Assembly: GCF_022549695.1 (NCBI RefSeq)
Contig: NZ_JAKZGS010000007.1
Location: forward strand, 1 to 64,000
DNA: 64,000 nt
Reading direction: 5' to 3'
DNA from: Belliella calami
GTDB lineage: Bacteria > Bacteroidota > Bacteroidia > Cytophagales > Cyclobacteriaceae
Shown: in pieces, positions 40,601-49,830 of the stretch
Position numbering within the stretch: position 1 is the stretch's first letter
Layout: each line of letters starts with the position of its first letter
Made by a program: the position numbers and the translations under genes
The notes under the pieces: generated by a model
The model's input: the letters and a program-made list of their open reading frames with translations, nothing else
What the model was told of the DNA's origin: nothing
Databases searched by the model: none

Positions 40601-41917
40601 CTAAACACCTATTCCATAATGCACAAATCCCAACTCCTCTAGGTACTTTTTGTCGTAGATATTTCTACCATCAAAGACCACTTTACCATTCAAAAGCTTG
40701 CCCAATGCTTCCCAAGAAGGAATTCTAAATTCTGACCATTCGGTGACCAAGAGCAAGGCATCAGCATCTACACAAGCATCATAAGCATCTTTGGCATAAG
40801 TGATTTTATCACCAATGTAGATATGTTGGGCTTCTTTCATGGCAATAGGATCATAGCCTTTCACGGTAGCTCCTGCAGCAATCAATTCATCGATGATCAC
40901 AATCGCAGGTGCTTCTCTGAGATCATCTGTATTTGGCTTGAAACTCAATCCCCACATCGCAAAAGTCTTTCCAGTCAAATCTTCCCCAAAATGGTTCTTG
41001 ATTTTCTTCACCAATACGTGTTTTTGTGCATCATTGACGTCCTCTACAGCTTGAAGCACTTTCAGGTCATAGCCATATTGCTTTCCAGTCTTGATGATGG
41101 CCTTGACATCCTTTGGGAAGCAAGATCCTCCATAACCAACTCCTGGGTAAATAAATTTTGTTCCTATTCTTGGATCAGAACCAATTCCCTTTCTAACCAT
41201 ATTGGCATTGGCACCAACTAACTCACATAGGTTGGCAATATCGTTCATAAAAGAAATCTTGGTGGCCAACATGGCATTAGCAGTGTACTTGGTCATCTCA
41301 GCGGATGGGATATCCATAAAAATAATGCGGTCACCATTTAGTTGGAAAGGCTTATAAAGACGCTTCATAATACCCTCAGCCCTTTCATCATCCACACCTA
41401 TAACAATCCTGTCTGGCTTCATAAAATCTTCTACCGCTGCACCTTCTTTCAAAAACTCAGGATTGGATGCTACTGCAAAAGTAAATTCAGAGTTTCTCTT
41501 CTCTAAAGCTGCTTTTATAGATGCCCTTACTTTCTCTCCAGTAGTGACAGGTACAGTACTTTTGGTAGCAACTACAATATAATCAGACATCTTCGCTCCT
41601 ATCTCGTCTGCTACTGCCAATACATATTTCAAATCTGCGGAACCATCTTCTCCTGGAGGTGTTCCCACTGCTATAAAGGCCACTTCAGAACCTTGGATCG
41701 CCTCACCCAAATCAGTTGAAAACTGCAACCTGCCAGAAGCATAGTTCCTTTTGACAATCTCTTCCAAACCAGGCTCATAGATTGGCATAATCCCATTCTT
41801 CAAGCCATCGATTTTCTTTTTGTCTACATCTACGCAAATAACCTCCAAACCAACGTCTGCAAAACAAGCTCCAGATACAAGTCCTACATATCCTGTTCCT
41901 ACTACGGTGATTTTCAT
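40601..41917 (-). CDS. ugd: UDP-glucose 6-dehydrogenase
   Basis: A 438-residue enzyme of the classical UDP-glucose dehydrogenase branch: MKITVVGTGYVGLVSGACF, YEPGLEEIVKRN, AVGTPPGEDGSADLKYV, VATKSTVPVTTGEKV, NPEFLKEGAAVEDFMKPDRIVIG, and VGYGGSCFPKDVKA with the catalytic Cys. It makes UDP-glucuronate for the polysaccharide or for later conversion. The gene has repeat array on its downstream side and a spacer with a pseudogene upstream, so it may be an independent transcription unit. Confidence 0.96.
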   Translation of the reverse strand: MKITVVGTGYVGLVSGACFADVGLEVICVDVDKKKIDGLKNGIMPIYEPGLEEIVKRNYASGRLQFSTDLGEAIQGSEVAFIAVGTPPGEDGSADLKYVLAVADEIGAKMSDYIVVATKSTVPVTTGEKVRASIKAALEKRNSEFTFAVASNPEFLKEGAAVEDFMKPDRIVIGVDDERAEGIMKRLYKPFQLNGDRIIFMDIPSAEMTKYTANAMLATKISFMNDIANLCELVGANANMVRKGIGSDPRIGTKFIYPGVGYGGSCFPKDVKAIIKTGKQYGYDLKVLQAVEDVNDAQKHVLVKKIKNHFGEDLTGKTFAMWGLSFKPNTDDLREAPAIVIIDELIAAGATVKGYDPIAMKEAQHIYIGDKITYAKDAYDACVDADALLLVTEWSEFRIPSWEALGKLLNGKVVFDGRNIYDKKYLEELGFVHYGIGV

Positions 41918-42330
41918 TTCTTATGGTAAAGTTTTATGATTAATGAATAAGGTTGTTTTTGGTTAAGAGGATTAAATAAGTTTAAAAGATTAAAGGGTTA
42001 AATGAATTATGGGATTAAATTTCAATCTTTTAAAAGTCATCTTCTATTTTATTTATTTTGATTTCTAATTAGAGTATTTTCTTTGTTTCCCAATTGATAA
42101 TTATATAGAGAATTTAACATGTGCGCTATCCTGTCTAATTCGAATCTTAATTCCTCGTATTTCTCTTGACTTATGTAATTCATATCAAGGGATGTATTCA
42201 AATGATCTATTACTTCCATTGTACTAGAAAAAGCTACATTTGTAAGGTGTGCTTGATCAAAATTAGATGATCTTCCTATCCATGTATAAACCTTTTAAAC
42301 ATTTAACCCAAACTCAATGACGTTTAACAC
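41918..42330. other. Spacer between wzz and ugd containing a pseudogene and GTTAA/GATTAA words
   Basis: Bases about 41955-42010 are GATTAAA / GGGTTAAA simple sequence. The rest is dominated by the remnant of a four-helix-bundle gene (listed separately). No clear promoter for ugd was found. Confidence 0.5.
42049..42294 (-). pseudogene. Remnant of a second four-helix-bundle (S23-like) gene
   Basis: The minus-strand frame 42294 to 42049 is open for 81 codons and ends in TAA. It reads GRSSNFDQAHLTNVAFSS, then TMEVIDHLNTSLDMNYISQE, then ELRFELDRIAHMLNSLYNYQ. This aligns in order with the C-terminal two helices of the intact gene at 40071-40451 (GNKEFIQFLYIAKGS..., EQLSILLMLTETIKFKINALI). A stop codon precedes the open frame at 42295-42297, there is no Met before the helix, and the first two helices are missing, so the gene is truncated. 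It is therefore too short for a simple ORF search. Confidence 0.65.
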
Positions 42331-43449
42331 CTATTCCTCCTCCTCTCCCCACTGCTCCTTCACTCCTCTTAGAAACTCTGATCCGAATACATATGCTAGA
42401 GCAACGATAATCCCTAATATGGTGAAGATGACTAAGATCAATGGCCTTTTAGGTGCTGACTTTTCAATAGGCACAGATACGGGTTGAATCACTGAGAATA
42501 CAGGGGTATCCTTGGATACTTGAAGCTTGGCTTGTTCAAGTTGCTTGGCAAGCTCTGTATAAATATTGAATGCAAAATTGTATTCAGCTTCCAACCTTTG
42601 CAATTGATTCATTGCAGTGGCAGAATTGATATTTTGATTTCTATCCCTAAAATTGGCCAAGCGCGATTGGATTTGGTTGAACTCAGTTTTTTTTTCCTCA
42701 AAACGCTCTTCGGTAAACTTCAACTGCTCTTTGGCATTGGAAATTTTGTATGCGATAACTTCCTTTTGCAACAATTCCTGTGCAAATATCGCCATCTGTG
42801 CGGCCATTACAGGCTCTGGCATCACAAAAGTAAGGGAAACAAAACCTTCCTTATCATTGGGTGTCACCGACATTTGGCTTTCCATTCTTTGAAAATGTTC
42901 ATGCTCTTCTGCTGAGATCTTGATCAGGCCATTGTCTGTTTCTACGATTGTTTCCTCACTTTCACCCTTTATGGATTTGATAATCACTCCCGGTAAGCCC
43001 AAAGTATATTTCTTAACATAACCCAATACTCCTGGGCTATGGATACTGTCATAATATTGTCCATAACTTACTTGGCCTGCTACCCCATCTACATTGAGTT
43101 TGGCAGCTAGCAGTGCTTTTTTATATGTAACAGAGGAAGTGATTTTAGGATAGAGCTGTGGCGGTATTTCTGTCCCTTGTCCAACTCCACCCATATTGAT
43201 TCCTGCCAAAGAAGCCAATCCCCCAAGAGATCCTCCTGCCCTATTTGGTTCAGAGATTTGTGGTACAAATGTAGAAGAGGCTGTAAATTCCTTTCCCGAA
43301 AAGATAGCGACAAAAAGGCCAATGAACATAAAGGTCAAAAGGATCAGCAATACTTTTCCCCTTTGCTTCCAAACAGTTTTGAATAAGTCCAAAAGATCTA
43401 TCTCATCTTCACCTCTAGTTGCTTGGCTATTTGAATTTATTTGTGACAT
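42331..43449 (-). CDS. wzz: Wzz-type chain-length determinant protein
   Basis: A 372-residue protein with the polysaccharide co-polymerase layout: transmembrane helix 1 at about 34-54 (VLLILLTFMFIGLFVAIFS), a long periplasmic coiled-coil-rich domain (KEQLKFTEERFEEKKTEFNQIQ...), and transmembrane helix 2 near the end (RPLILVIFTILGIIVALAYV) preceded by the Pro-rich SAPKRP motif. It has no Walker motifs or C-terminal Tyr cluster, so it is not a Wzc kinase. It should set the chain length together with Wzx/Wzy and contact the exporter encoded upstream. Confidence 0.9.
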   Translation of the reverse strand: MSQINSNSQATRGEDEIDLLDLFKTVWKQRGKVLLILLTFMFIGLFVAIFSGKEFTASSTFVPQISEPNRAGGSLGGLASLAGINMGGVGQGTEIPPQLYPKITSSVTYKKALLAAKLNVDGVAGQVSYGQYYDSIHSPGVLGYVKKYTLGLPGVIIKSIKGESEETIVETDNGLIKISAEEHEHFQRMESQMSVTPNDKEGFVSLTFVMPEPVMAAQMAIFAQELLQKEVIAYKISNAKEQLKFTEERFEEKKTEFNQIQSRLANFRDRNQNINSATAMNQLQRLEAEYNFAFNIYTELAKQLEQAKLQVSKDTPVFSVIQPVSVPIEKSAPKRPLILVIFTILGIIVALAYVFGSEFLRGVKEQWGEEEE

Positions 43450-43508
43450 AATTATGGAAATGAGAGGTTTAGCGTTAATTGTTCAACTTAACTATAACCA
43501 TTTTTTAT

Positions 43509-46112
43509 TTAATTTGAAGCGCTTTGATTTAGCAAGTTATTGAGAATAAGCGCAAGCGTTGCTACACTAGTTCCTATCCCTATCCAAGCCTGTGCAGGCA
43601 TTGACTCTCTATCAGGTTTTCTCGGTACTATAATCTCGGCACCAGGCTCTATATGCGGATAAAATTTAAAAAACAAGAATTTCTTCGTTCTTGACACATC
43701 CCCATTTGCATAGACCACATAAGACCTTCCCCTTCTGGACTTTTCGGTAAAACCACCTGCACGTGACACATAATTTTTGAAACCTGCAAATTCCCTAAAC
43801 CTTGTCGTTGTTGGAAACAAAACTTCGCCTCGCATCCTTACTGTCTGCAGTTCTTTTGGAATGGAAAGCACATCCCCTTCCTGTAGGATCAAATCATTTG
43901 ACCCACCTGGATTATCCAATATAGCTTTTAAGTTGATCCCCACCATTTCCCTTGTTGAAATCTTGATTTCTGCTAAGGAAGAGTCCTTTTGGGAGAGATT
44001 TTCGAGGGTTTCCTGCCTGAAGTCATCAGCCAACAATCCACCCTTTTTATTGGCAAGGTCTCCACCTTGTTCTCCTATTTTCCTGTCAATCCTATCCAAC
44101 ATTAATTTTTCCGATTCGGTATTGTCTTTGCCATCCCTAGCAGCATTATCTCTTACTTTGGAAAGATTTTCACTCTTGATATCATTTTCACTGGGACCAT
44201 TATAGAATTCATTTCTTCTGATCAGTGTTGCTCCATTGATATAGGCAAATTGATTTAAGCCACCTGCCCTTTTTAGCATATCAGAAATCCTTTCATCGGC
44301 ACTGGAAATCGCATACTCTCCAGGGTAATAGACTTCTCCTTCTACCCTGACAAGCTTTTCCATTTGAAAACCTGGGGATTTTCTGACGATGACATGGTCG
44401 AAAGGATGCAAAATCATATCTGCATTTTTATCCGTAATCTTCAGGTCTTTGTCTATATCTATTCTGATTATTTCCGCCAATTTGCCACTTACGTCATCCT
44501 TTACCCTTCTTGCGATTTCTATCTGGGAAGCTGTAGCGGATTCTTTGAAGCCTCCTGCTTTGAGGATGATGTCTTCGACACGCATATTTTCTCCAAAAGC
44601 AAATGCACCAGGTCTGTTGACTTCACCTGTTATCTTTACATAAAATTCTTCCCTCATATCATAGATACTTGGGATGTTCAGTACATCTTCCCTTTTTAAT
44701 TGAATATCTTCTTCTTCACCCCTTACGATGGCGCCGATATTGACGGCAAGAATTTCCAATGAAAAATCGGGCCTTGTTCTATACAAGGTAGCTCTATTTA
44801 GGAATGCATCATCTCTCAAACCCTCTGCTCTTTGGATAAGGTCTCTGATTCCCAATCCTTCGCTCATGGCATAGACTCCCGGTCGCATGAGTGCTCCTGT
44901 AGCTTGAACTCTATTTTCGAATCTTGTAAGGATCTCTCCAAAAATATAATTGTCGCCCTCTTTGGGTATAAAGGACTCAAATTGGGATTGCTCTACATTT
45001 TCTACTTTCATCTGCTTGTCGGTAGTCCTATATACCGTAACCCTACTCGGGTAAGCAGTACTGGTAAATCCTCCTGCAAATTGAATAAGGTTTGACAATG
45101 TTTCATCATTTTGCACCTCAAACAACCCAGGTCTTCTCACGGGTCCTTGCACCTCTACCCTTTTTTGCACAGGAGGAACCATCACAACGTCATTGTCTTG
45201 AAGGCTGACATTGGATGCTTGACTGCCATTGATCAAGAAATCATATACATCGACTTCCGCCAAAAGCTTGCTGTCTCTATAAACTTTGATCGCTCTAAAG
45301 GAGCCTGATTCGGTAATTCCTCCTGCTGCGTACAAGGCATTGAAGACAGTGGAGAAAGAGGATAAAGTATAATTTCCAGGTGCATACAGCTCACCTACCA
45401 TTGATACTTGTATAGATCTGATATTTCCTACCCTGATCTGCATGAATGTATTGGGATTGGATCCAGCCAAACCTGAATAAATATTAGTCAAGGTGGATTT
45501 CAGTCTTGAAGTAGCTGCTTCTACTGACAAGCCACTTACATTAACAGGACCTATGTTTGGAATGAATATATTTCCCTCACTGTTGATCTGCATATCATAT
45601 CGCTGCTGGGAAGCTCCATAAATGTCTATCAATAACTGATCGCCAGCCCCAAGTCTATAATTCAAAGGGGTTGGAAGATTCATATTGGGTGTAAATGTTA
45701 ATTTGTTGTTTTTAAACAATGCATACCCAAAAATTTTCTTCTGATCTTCTTTCAAATCCTCTCCTTCTTCCTTGACTACAACATCTTCGGTGATGCCTTG
45801 CCTTCCTACATCTTCCCCACCATAGACATCATCGTTGTTGCCTGTATTTCTGATCTTTTGTATTCTACTTTGAAGTTTGGAAATCTCACCAGCTGGCATT
45901 CCCCTTTCCCTAGCCATCGAAATCAACTGCTGTTCATTCATTCCAGTTCCTTCAGCCCTTTTGACAAGTTGTTCTACCTGAGCATCTGAAAGGTTATCCA
46001 CTTTGATTGACTGAATGTCTGAAAGGTTTTGTCCAACCACTATTGTTTGAATAAAACAAAAAAACAATGGAAGTAAGATTCTAATTGTCATGAATTTTTG
46101 AAAGGAAGCCAT
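43509..46112 (-). CDS. Wza-like polysaccharide export protein with multiple SLBB domains
   Basis: An 867-residue protein with an N-terminal signal sequence (two possible starts, MASFQKF and seven residues later MTIRILLPLFF; the latter gives a cleaner signal). The Poly_export domain follows at about 140-240 (LPTPLNYRLGAGDQLLIDIYG). After it come at least four or five SLBB units, each starting like VEVQGPVRRPGLFEV, VQATGALMRPGVYAM, VKITGEVNRPGAFAF, VRVEGEVYYPGEYAI, VRMRGEVLFPTT, up to a final helix. It is larger than E. coli Wza but fits Bacteroidota export proteins. No lipobox Cys is obvious. It should form the outer-membrane channel for the polysaccharide. Confidence 0.88.
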   Translation of the reverse strand: MASFQKFMTIRILLPLFFCFIQTIVVGQNLSDIQSIKVDNLSDAQVEQLVKRAEGTGMNEQQLISMARERGMPAGEISKLQSRIQKIRNTGNNDDVYGGEDVGRQGITEDVVVKEEGEDLKEDQKKIFGYALFKNNKLTFTPNMNLPTPLNYRLGAGDQLLIDIYGASQQRYDMQINSEGNIFIPNIGPVNVSGLSVEAATSRLKSTLTNIYSGLAGSNPNTFMQIRVGNIRSIQVSMVGELYAPGNYTLSSFSTVFNALYAAGGITESGSFRAIKVYRDSKLLAEVDVYDFLINGSQASNVSLQDNDVVMVPPVQKRVEVQGPVRRPGLFEVQNDETLSNLIQFAGGFTSTAYPSRVTVYRTTDKQMKVENVEQSQFESFIPKEGDNYIFGEILTRFENRVQATGALMRPGVYAMSEGLGIRDLIQRAEGLRDDAFLNRATLYRTRPDFSLEILAVNIGAIVRGEEEDIQLKREDVLNIPSIYDMREEFYVKITGEVNRPGAFAFGENMRVEDIILKAGGFKESATASQIEIARRVKDDVSGKLAEIIRIDIDKDLKITDKNADMILHPFDHVIVRKSPGFQMEKLVRVEGEVYYPGEYAISSADERISDMLKRAGGLNQFAYINGATLIRRNEFYNGPSENDIKSENLSKVRDNAARDGKDNTESEKLMLDRIDRKIGEQGGDLANKKGGLLADDFRQETLENLSQKDSSLAEIKISTREMVGINLKAILDNPGGSNDLILQEGDVLSIPKELQTVRMRGEVLFPTTTRFREFAGFKNYVSRAGGFTEKSRRGRSYVVYANGDVSRTKKFLFFKFYPHIEPGAEIIVPRKPDRESMPAQAWIGIGTSVATLALILNNLLNQSASN

Positions 46113-46392
46113 AGGTATTAATTTGACTACTAGAAATTATAAATTTTTAATATTGAGTTTAATGCTATGTTTCAATCTTAAAATATGGGATTGAATAAAC
46201 ATTTGCGACAAATATGTCTATAGATTTTAAAGAATAAAATTAAAATTTTGAGCTGTTATAAGTAGTATGCTTCTCTACAATTTTAGATAGATTGGCTACA
46301 GCTTCGCCCTTTCAGTCACATCAGCTGTGCTTAGGTTGAGTTGGTAAATATATTTTGACTGAGTAGCAGATATAGCTAACTCAAAGAATAAG

Positions 46393-46905
46393 TCAATCCA
46401 GGCTTTGATAAAGCATCAATGCTTCCGGATCTATAATTTTATACTGAATTTGGAAAACGACATGCTTATGAATCAATGATTCAATCTTATTCTCAAGCAT
46501 CTCTAAGTATTGTTCATCAAGGTCTTCGCCGGTGATCTGAACCTCAATTTTTCCTGAATCAAGTCCTCTTGCGTAGTCTCCTACCAATGCTACTTGATTG
46601 ACATTTCCCATCCTCTCCAAAACTGTTGCCAAAAGTCTATCCAACCCCAAATATTTTCTGATAATGTCTTGAAGGTTGGAAAAAAGAGGATGCTCGATAT
46701 TTGCCTGATAGTCTATTTTATTTTTGTCTGCCACTTTTATAAGAAGCCCAGCCTCTGTAAGGTTGTTGAGTTCCTTTCTGATGGCATTTGTAGAATCCCC
46801 AAATTCATCGGCAAGTCCTCGCAAGTGTCCCTGATTTTTGGGATTGCTAAAAAACTTAATCAAAAGTTTTAACCTTGTTTTTGAAGTAATTAAAGAGTCT
46901 AACAT
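46393..46905 (-). CDS. Winged-helix regulator with nucleotidyltransferase-like domain, head of the polysaccharide locus
   Basis: A 170-residue protein. The N-terminal about 75 residues form an ArsR/MarR-type winged helix (MLDSLITSKTRLKLLIKFF, then GLADEFGDSTNAIRKELNNLTEAGLL). The C-terminal half resembles an MNT-like nucleotidyltransferase, but the active site is degenerate: VALVGDYARGLDSGKIEVQI has GDYARG instead of GS-x(9)-DxD. Such proteins are found at the front of exopolysaccharide loci in related bacteria and are thought to regulate them; the signal is unknown. It has its own promoter (46928-46958) and an inverted repeat that could be an operator. Its stop lies 280 bases before the wza-like gene. 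Confidence 0.85.
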   Translation of the reverse strand: MLDSLITSKTRLKLLIKFFSNPKNQGHLRGLADEFGDSTNAIRKELNNLTEAGLLIKVADKNKIDYQANIEHPLFSNLQDIIRKYLGLDRLLATVLERMGNVNQVALVGDYARGLDSGKIEVQITGEDLDEQYLEMLENKIESLIHKHVVFQIQYKIIDPEALMLYQSLD

Positions 46906-46918
46906 AAAAAGCTATACA

Positions 46919-46941
46919 AGCGAGCAACAAAAGTACTCGCT
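46919..46941. promoter_or_regulatory. Inverted repeat overlapping the -7 box (possible operator)
   Basis: Arms AGCGAG (46919-46924) and CTCGCT (46936-46941) flank the -7 element of the regulator gene exactly. A dimeric winged-helix protein bound here would block the promoter, suggesting autoregulation. That binding is inferred only. Confidence 0.45.
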
Positions 46942-46958
46942 CAAATATGAATTACAAA
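46928..46958 (-). promoter_or_regulatory. Promoter of the winged-helix regulator gene
   Basis: Minus strand: TTTG (46955-46958), 19-base spacer, TACTTTTG (46928-46935), ATG 23 bases downstream at 46905. It matches the Bacteroidota TTTG-N19-TAnnTTTG consensus. Confidence 0.65.
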
Positions 46959-47400
46959 AGTTTTTTTTTAAAATTTTCAAGTAATGTGAGACAAAACGTT
47001 TTTGTGCATTCTTTAGGTCTAAATTCTGTGATGAAATGGATTGTTTAAATTAAGAAAAAAAGTTGATCAGAAGATTAGGGATTAGTGAAATAGTCAACTC
47101 CCCCCTGTCACATCGACCTTCGGAGATGTCTCGTAGTGTTAAATTCAGGGAAAACAGTTGATTAGGGGATTGGGGATTAGTGGATTAGTGAATTAGTGAA
47201 ATAGTCAACTCCCCCCTGTCACATCGACCTTCGGAGATGTCTCGAAGTGTTAAATTCAGGGAAAACAGTTGATTAGGGGATTAGGGATTAGGGATTAGTG
47301 GAAAAGTTAACCTCAATTTTTCTTTGTTCATCGTACTTTGTGCTTGGTACAATTTTTTAACCATATTTTTTTTAAATTACACCTCAATTGAAGAGTTTAT

Positions 47401-49830
47401 ATGAAATACATTGGTTTTGCGCTTACTCTAATTATCACGATTTCTCTTGGTGTGGCGCTTTCGCTGCAATTTGGTTCTGTACCTCCATTAGGAAAATTGC
47501 TTGATCCTAACCACGGCTTTTGGCAAAATGCCTACACGGAAGATCAACTTGCTGAGGATGAATTAACGATTGAGGGGCTTTCTGCACCTGTCAAAATTGA
47601 TTATGATGAGGATTTGATACCGCATATTTTTGCCCAAAATGAAGAGGACCTTTATAGGGCTCAGGGTTACGTCACCGCAAAGCACAGACTTTGGCAAATG
47701 GAATTCCAAACGATGGCTGCAGCAGGGAGGGTTTCTGAGATTGTTGGGGAAATTGCTTTGGATTTGGACAGAATGACTAGAAGAAAAGGTCTTCCATTTG
47801 CAGCTGAACAAGGCTTGGAGTTCTTGGAAAAAAATGATCCTGAAACTTTCAAATTGGTCAACGCTTATGCTGCAGGTGTCAATCAGTATATCAATGAACT
47901 CTCAGCTGCTCATTTGCCAATTGAATATAAAATTTTGAACTACCGCCCAGAAGAATGGTCTGCTTACAAATCAATTTTGCTTTTGAAGTATATGGCAGAC
48001 ATGCTTGTCAATGACAGGGATTTGGAATATACGAATTTGAGAAATGTCCTTGGAGAAGAATTGATGGACAAGCTTTTCCCTCTTTTCCCGGAAGAAAATG
48101 ACCCTGTTATTGAAGCCGATAAAAGTTGGGATTTTGAGCCGATGCAAGTTAGTATTCCCGATAGCATTTCTTTTCCTGATGAAGATGTTTTTGTGAAAAC
48201 GATGATTCAACCTGAACCTGGAATCGGCTCAAATAATTGGGCTGTTTCTGGATCGAAAACACAAAGTGGTAAGCCTATTTTAGCGAATGATCCGCATTTG
48301 GGTTTGAATCTCCCCTCCCTTTGGTATGCCATGCAGCTGACTACGCCAAATCACTCTGTAAAAGGAGCTACATTGCCAGGAGCTTTGGGGGTAATTTCCG
48401 GTTTCAATGAAAACATCGCTTGGGGTGTCACCAATGCCACTAGAGATACTAGAGATTGGTATGCCATTCAGTTTCGAAGAGAGGATAGAACAGAATACCT
48501 TTATAATGATCAATGGATCCAGAGTACTTTTAGAATTGAAGAAATTAAAATAAAAGGCCAAGCTGATTATTTGGATACGATTGTGTACACCCATCACGGA
48601 CCGATTGTGTATGATAAAAACTTCCGTTCAGATCGGAAGGACACCAACTTTGCTTTAAAATGGACAGCACACATGCCCTCTAATGAACAAAGGACATTCC
48701 TGCTTTTGAATAAGGGTCAAAACCATCAAGATTATATCGGAGCACTTGACAATTACACTTCACCAGCACAGAATTTTGTATTTGCTTCCGCATCAGGAGA
48801 CATTGCCTTAAAAGTTCAGGGAAGATTTCCCCTGAAATGGGAAAATCAAGGAAAATTTCTAATGGATGGAAATGATCCAAAAATGGAATGGAAGGAATTT
48901 ATCCCCAACGAACACAATGCTGCCACTTTGAACCCTAGTAGAGGATTTGTGTCTTCTGCCAATCAACATTCTGTAGATCCGTCTTATCCTTACTATGTAT
49001 TTGACAATAGTTTTGAACATTATAGAAATAGAAGGCTCAACCACAGACTATCCGTCCTCACCAATATTCGCATTGAGGATATGATGAATCTACAATTTGA
49101 TAATTTCAATTTACATGCTGCTGAAGCACTTCCAGCCATGTTGACTTTGGTTCAATTAGACAGTGCTGTTATCCTAAATGACGAAAAGTCAACTTATATC
49201 TCACAATTGAGTAATTGGGATTATCACACAAATCCAGACCAAACAGAACCGACACTCTTCGACATTTGGTGGAAGCATCTCAACAAAAGCATTTGGCAAG
49301 ATTTGTTGGAATTGGATCAACCTATTGTATTGCCAAATAAATACCAAACTGTCAGACTTTTGACAAAAGAGCCTGAATCCACTCTATTTGATTTGAAGGC
49401 TACAGAGACGATTGAATCTGCCAAATTTCATGTGCAGGCAAGTTTTGACTCCATGTTGCTGGAAGTCGGAAGGATAAGGGAAGAAAAAGGAGAATACAAC
49501 TGGGCATCATTCAAGAATACCACTGTCCAACATTTGGTTCCCAATTTCAAATCCTTTTCCCACACGGGTGTACATACCGGAGGAGGGGCAGGTATTCTCA
49601 ATGCCACCTCAGGAAGGCATGGAGCAAGCTGGCGGATGGTAGTCGAGCTTGGAGAAGAACCACAGGCATTTGGCATCTATCCCGGAGGACAATCCGGAAA
49701 TCCGGGCAGCAGGTTTTATGACAATTTTCTCAAGAAATGGGCAAATGGAGAATATATAAAGTTTAATTTGAGAAAAGAAGAAGACAAGCAAAATCTATTA
49801 TTTTCCACCACTTTAAAACCACAATCATGA
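47401..49830 (+). CDS. Penicillin-acylase-family Ntn hydrolase, exported
   Basis: An 809-residue protein with an N-terminal hydrophobic signal/anchor (1-20). It is synthesised as a precursor that cleaves itself. The pro-segment ends before GSNNWAVSG, where Ser277 becomes the N-terminal nucleophile of the beta chain. Next comes the family block GKPILANDPHLGL and then ISGFNENIAWGVTN, with the Asn that stabilises the intermediate. Family members hydrolyse amide bonds of penicillins, acyl-homoserine lactones (PvdQ, QuiP) or other N-acyl compounds. In a Bacteroidota genome, quorum-signal or N-acyl-amino-acid hydrolysis is the most plausible but unproven. A small membrane-protein gene overlaps its stop. 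Confidence 0.92.
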   Translation: MKYIGFALTLIITISLGVALSLQFGSVPPLGKLLDPNHGFWQNAYTEDQLAEDELTIEGLSAPVKIDYDEDLIPHIFAQNEEDLYRAQGYVTAKHRLWQMEFQTMAAAGRVSEIVGEIALDLDRMTRRKGLPFAAEQGLEFLEKNDPETFKLVNAYAAGVNQYINELSAAHLPIEYKILNYRPEEWSAYKSILLLKYMADMLVNDRDLEYTNLRNVLGEELMDKLFPLFPEENDPVIEADKSWDFEPMQVSIPDSISFPDEDVFVKTMIQPEPGIGSNNWAVSGSKTQSGKPILANDPHLGLNLPSLWYAMQLTTPNHSVKGATLPGALGVISGFNENIAWGVTNATRDTRDWYAIQFRREDRTEYLYNDQWIQSTFRIEEIKIKGQADYLDTIVYTHHGPIVYDKNFRSDRKDTNFALKWTAHMPSNEQRTFLLLNKGQNHQDYIGALDNYTSPAQNFVFASASGDIALKVQGRFPLKWENQGKFLMDGNDPKMEWKEFIPNEHNAATLNPSRGFVSSANQHSVDPSYPYYVFDNSFEHYRNRRLNHRLSVLTNIRIEDMMNLQFDNFNLHAAEALPAMLTLVQLDSAVILNDEKSTYISQLSNWDYHTNPDQTEPTLFDIWWKHLNKSIWQDLLELDQPIVLPNKYQTVRLLTKEPESTLFDLKATETIESAKFHVQASFDSMLLEVGRIREEKGEYNWASFKNTTVQHLVPNFKSFSHTGVHTGGGAGILNATSGRHGASWRMVVELGEEPQAFGIYPGGQSGNPGSRFYDNFLKKWANGEYIKFNLRKEEDKQNLLFSTTLKPQS

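Larger units (their letters stand above)
46906..47400. repeat. Intergenic region with a tandem 111-base repeat
   Basis: Two near-identical copies begin at 47081 and 47192 (period 111). Each has the plan ATTAGTGAAATAGTCAACTC, CTGTCACATCGACCTTCGG, AGATGTCTCG, AGTGTTAAATTCAGGGAAAA, then GATTAGGGGATTAG words. The block 5'-GACATCGGAGATGTC-like core includes complementary halves CATCGACCTTCGGAGATG. An inverted third copy is at 62527-62630. The GATTAGGG simple sequence surrounds all of them. Confidence 0.85.
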
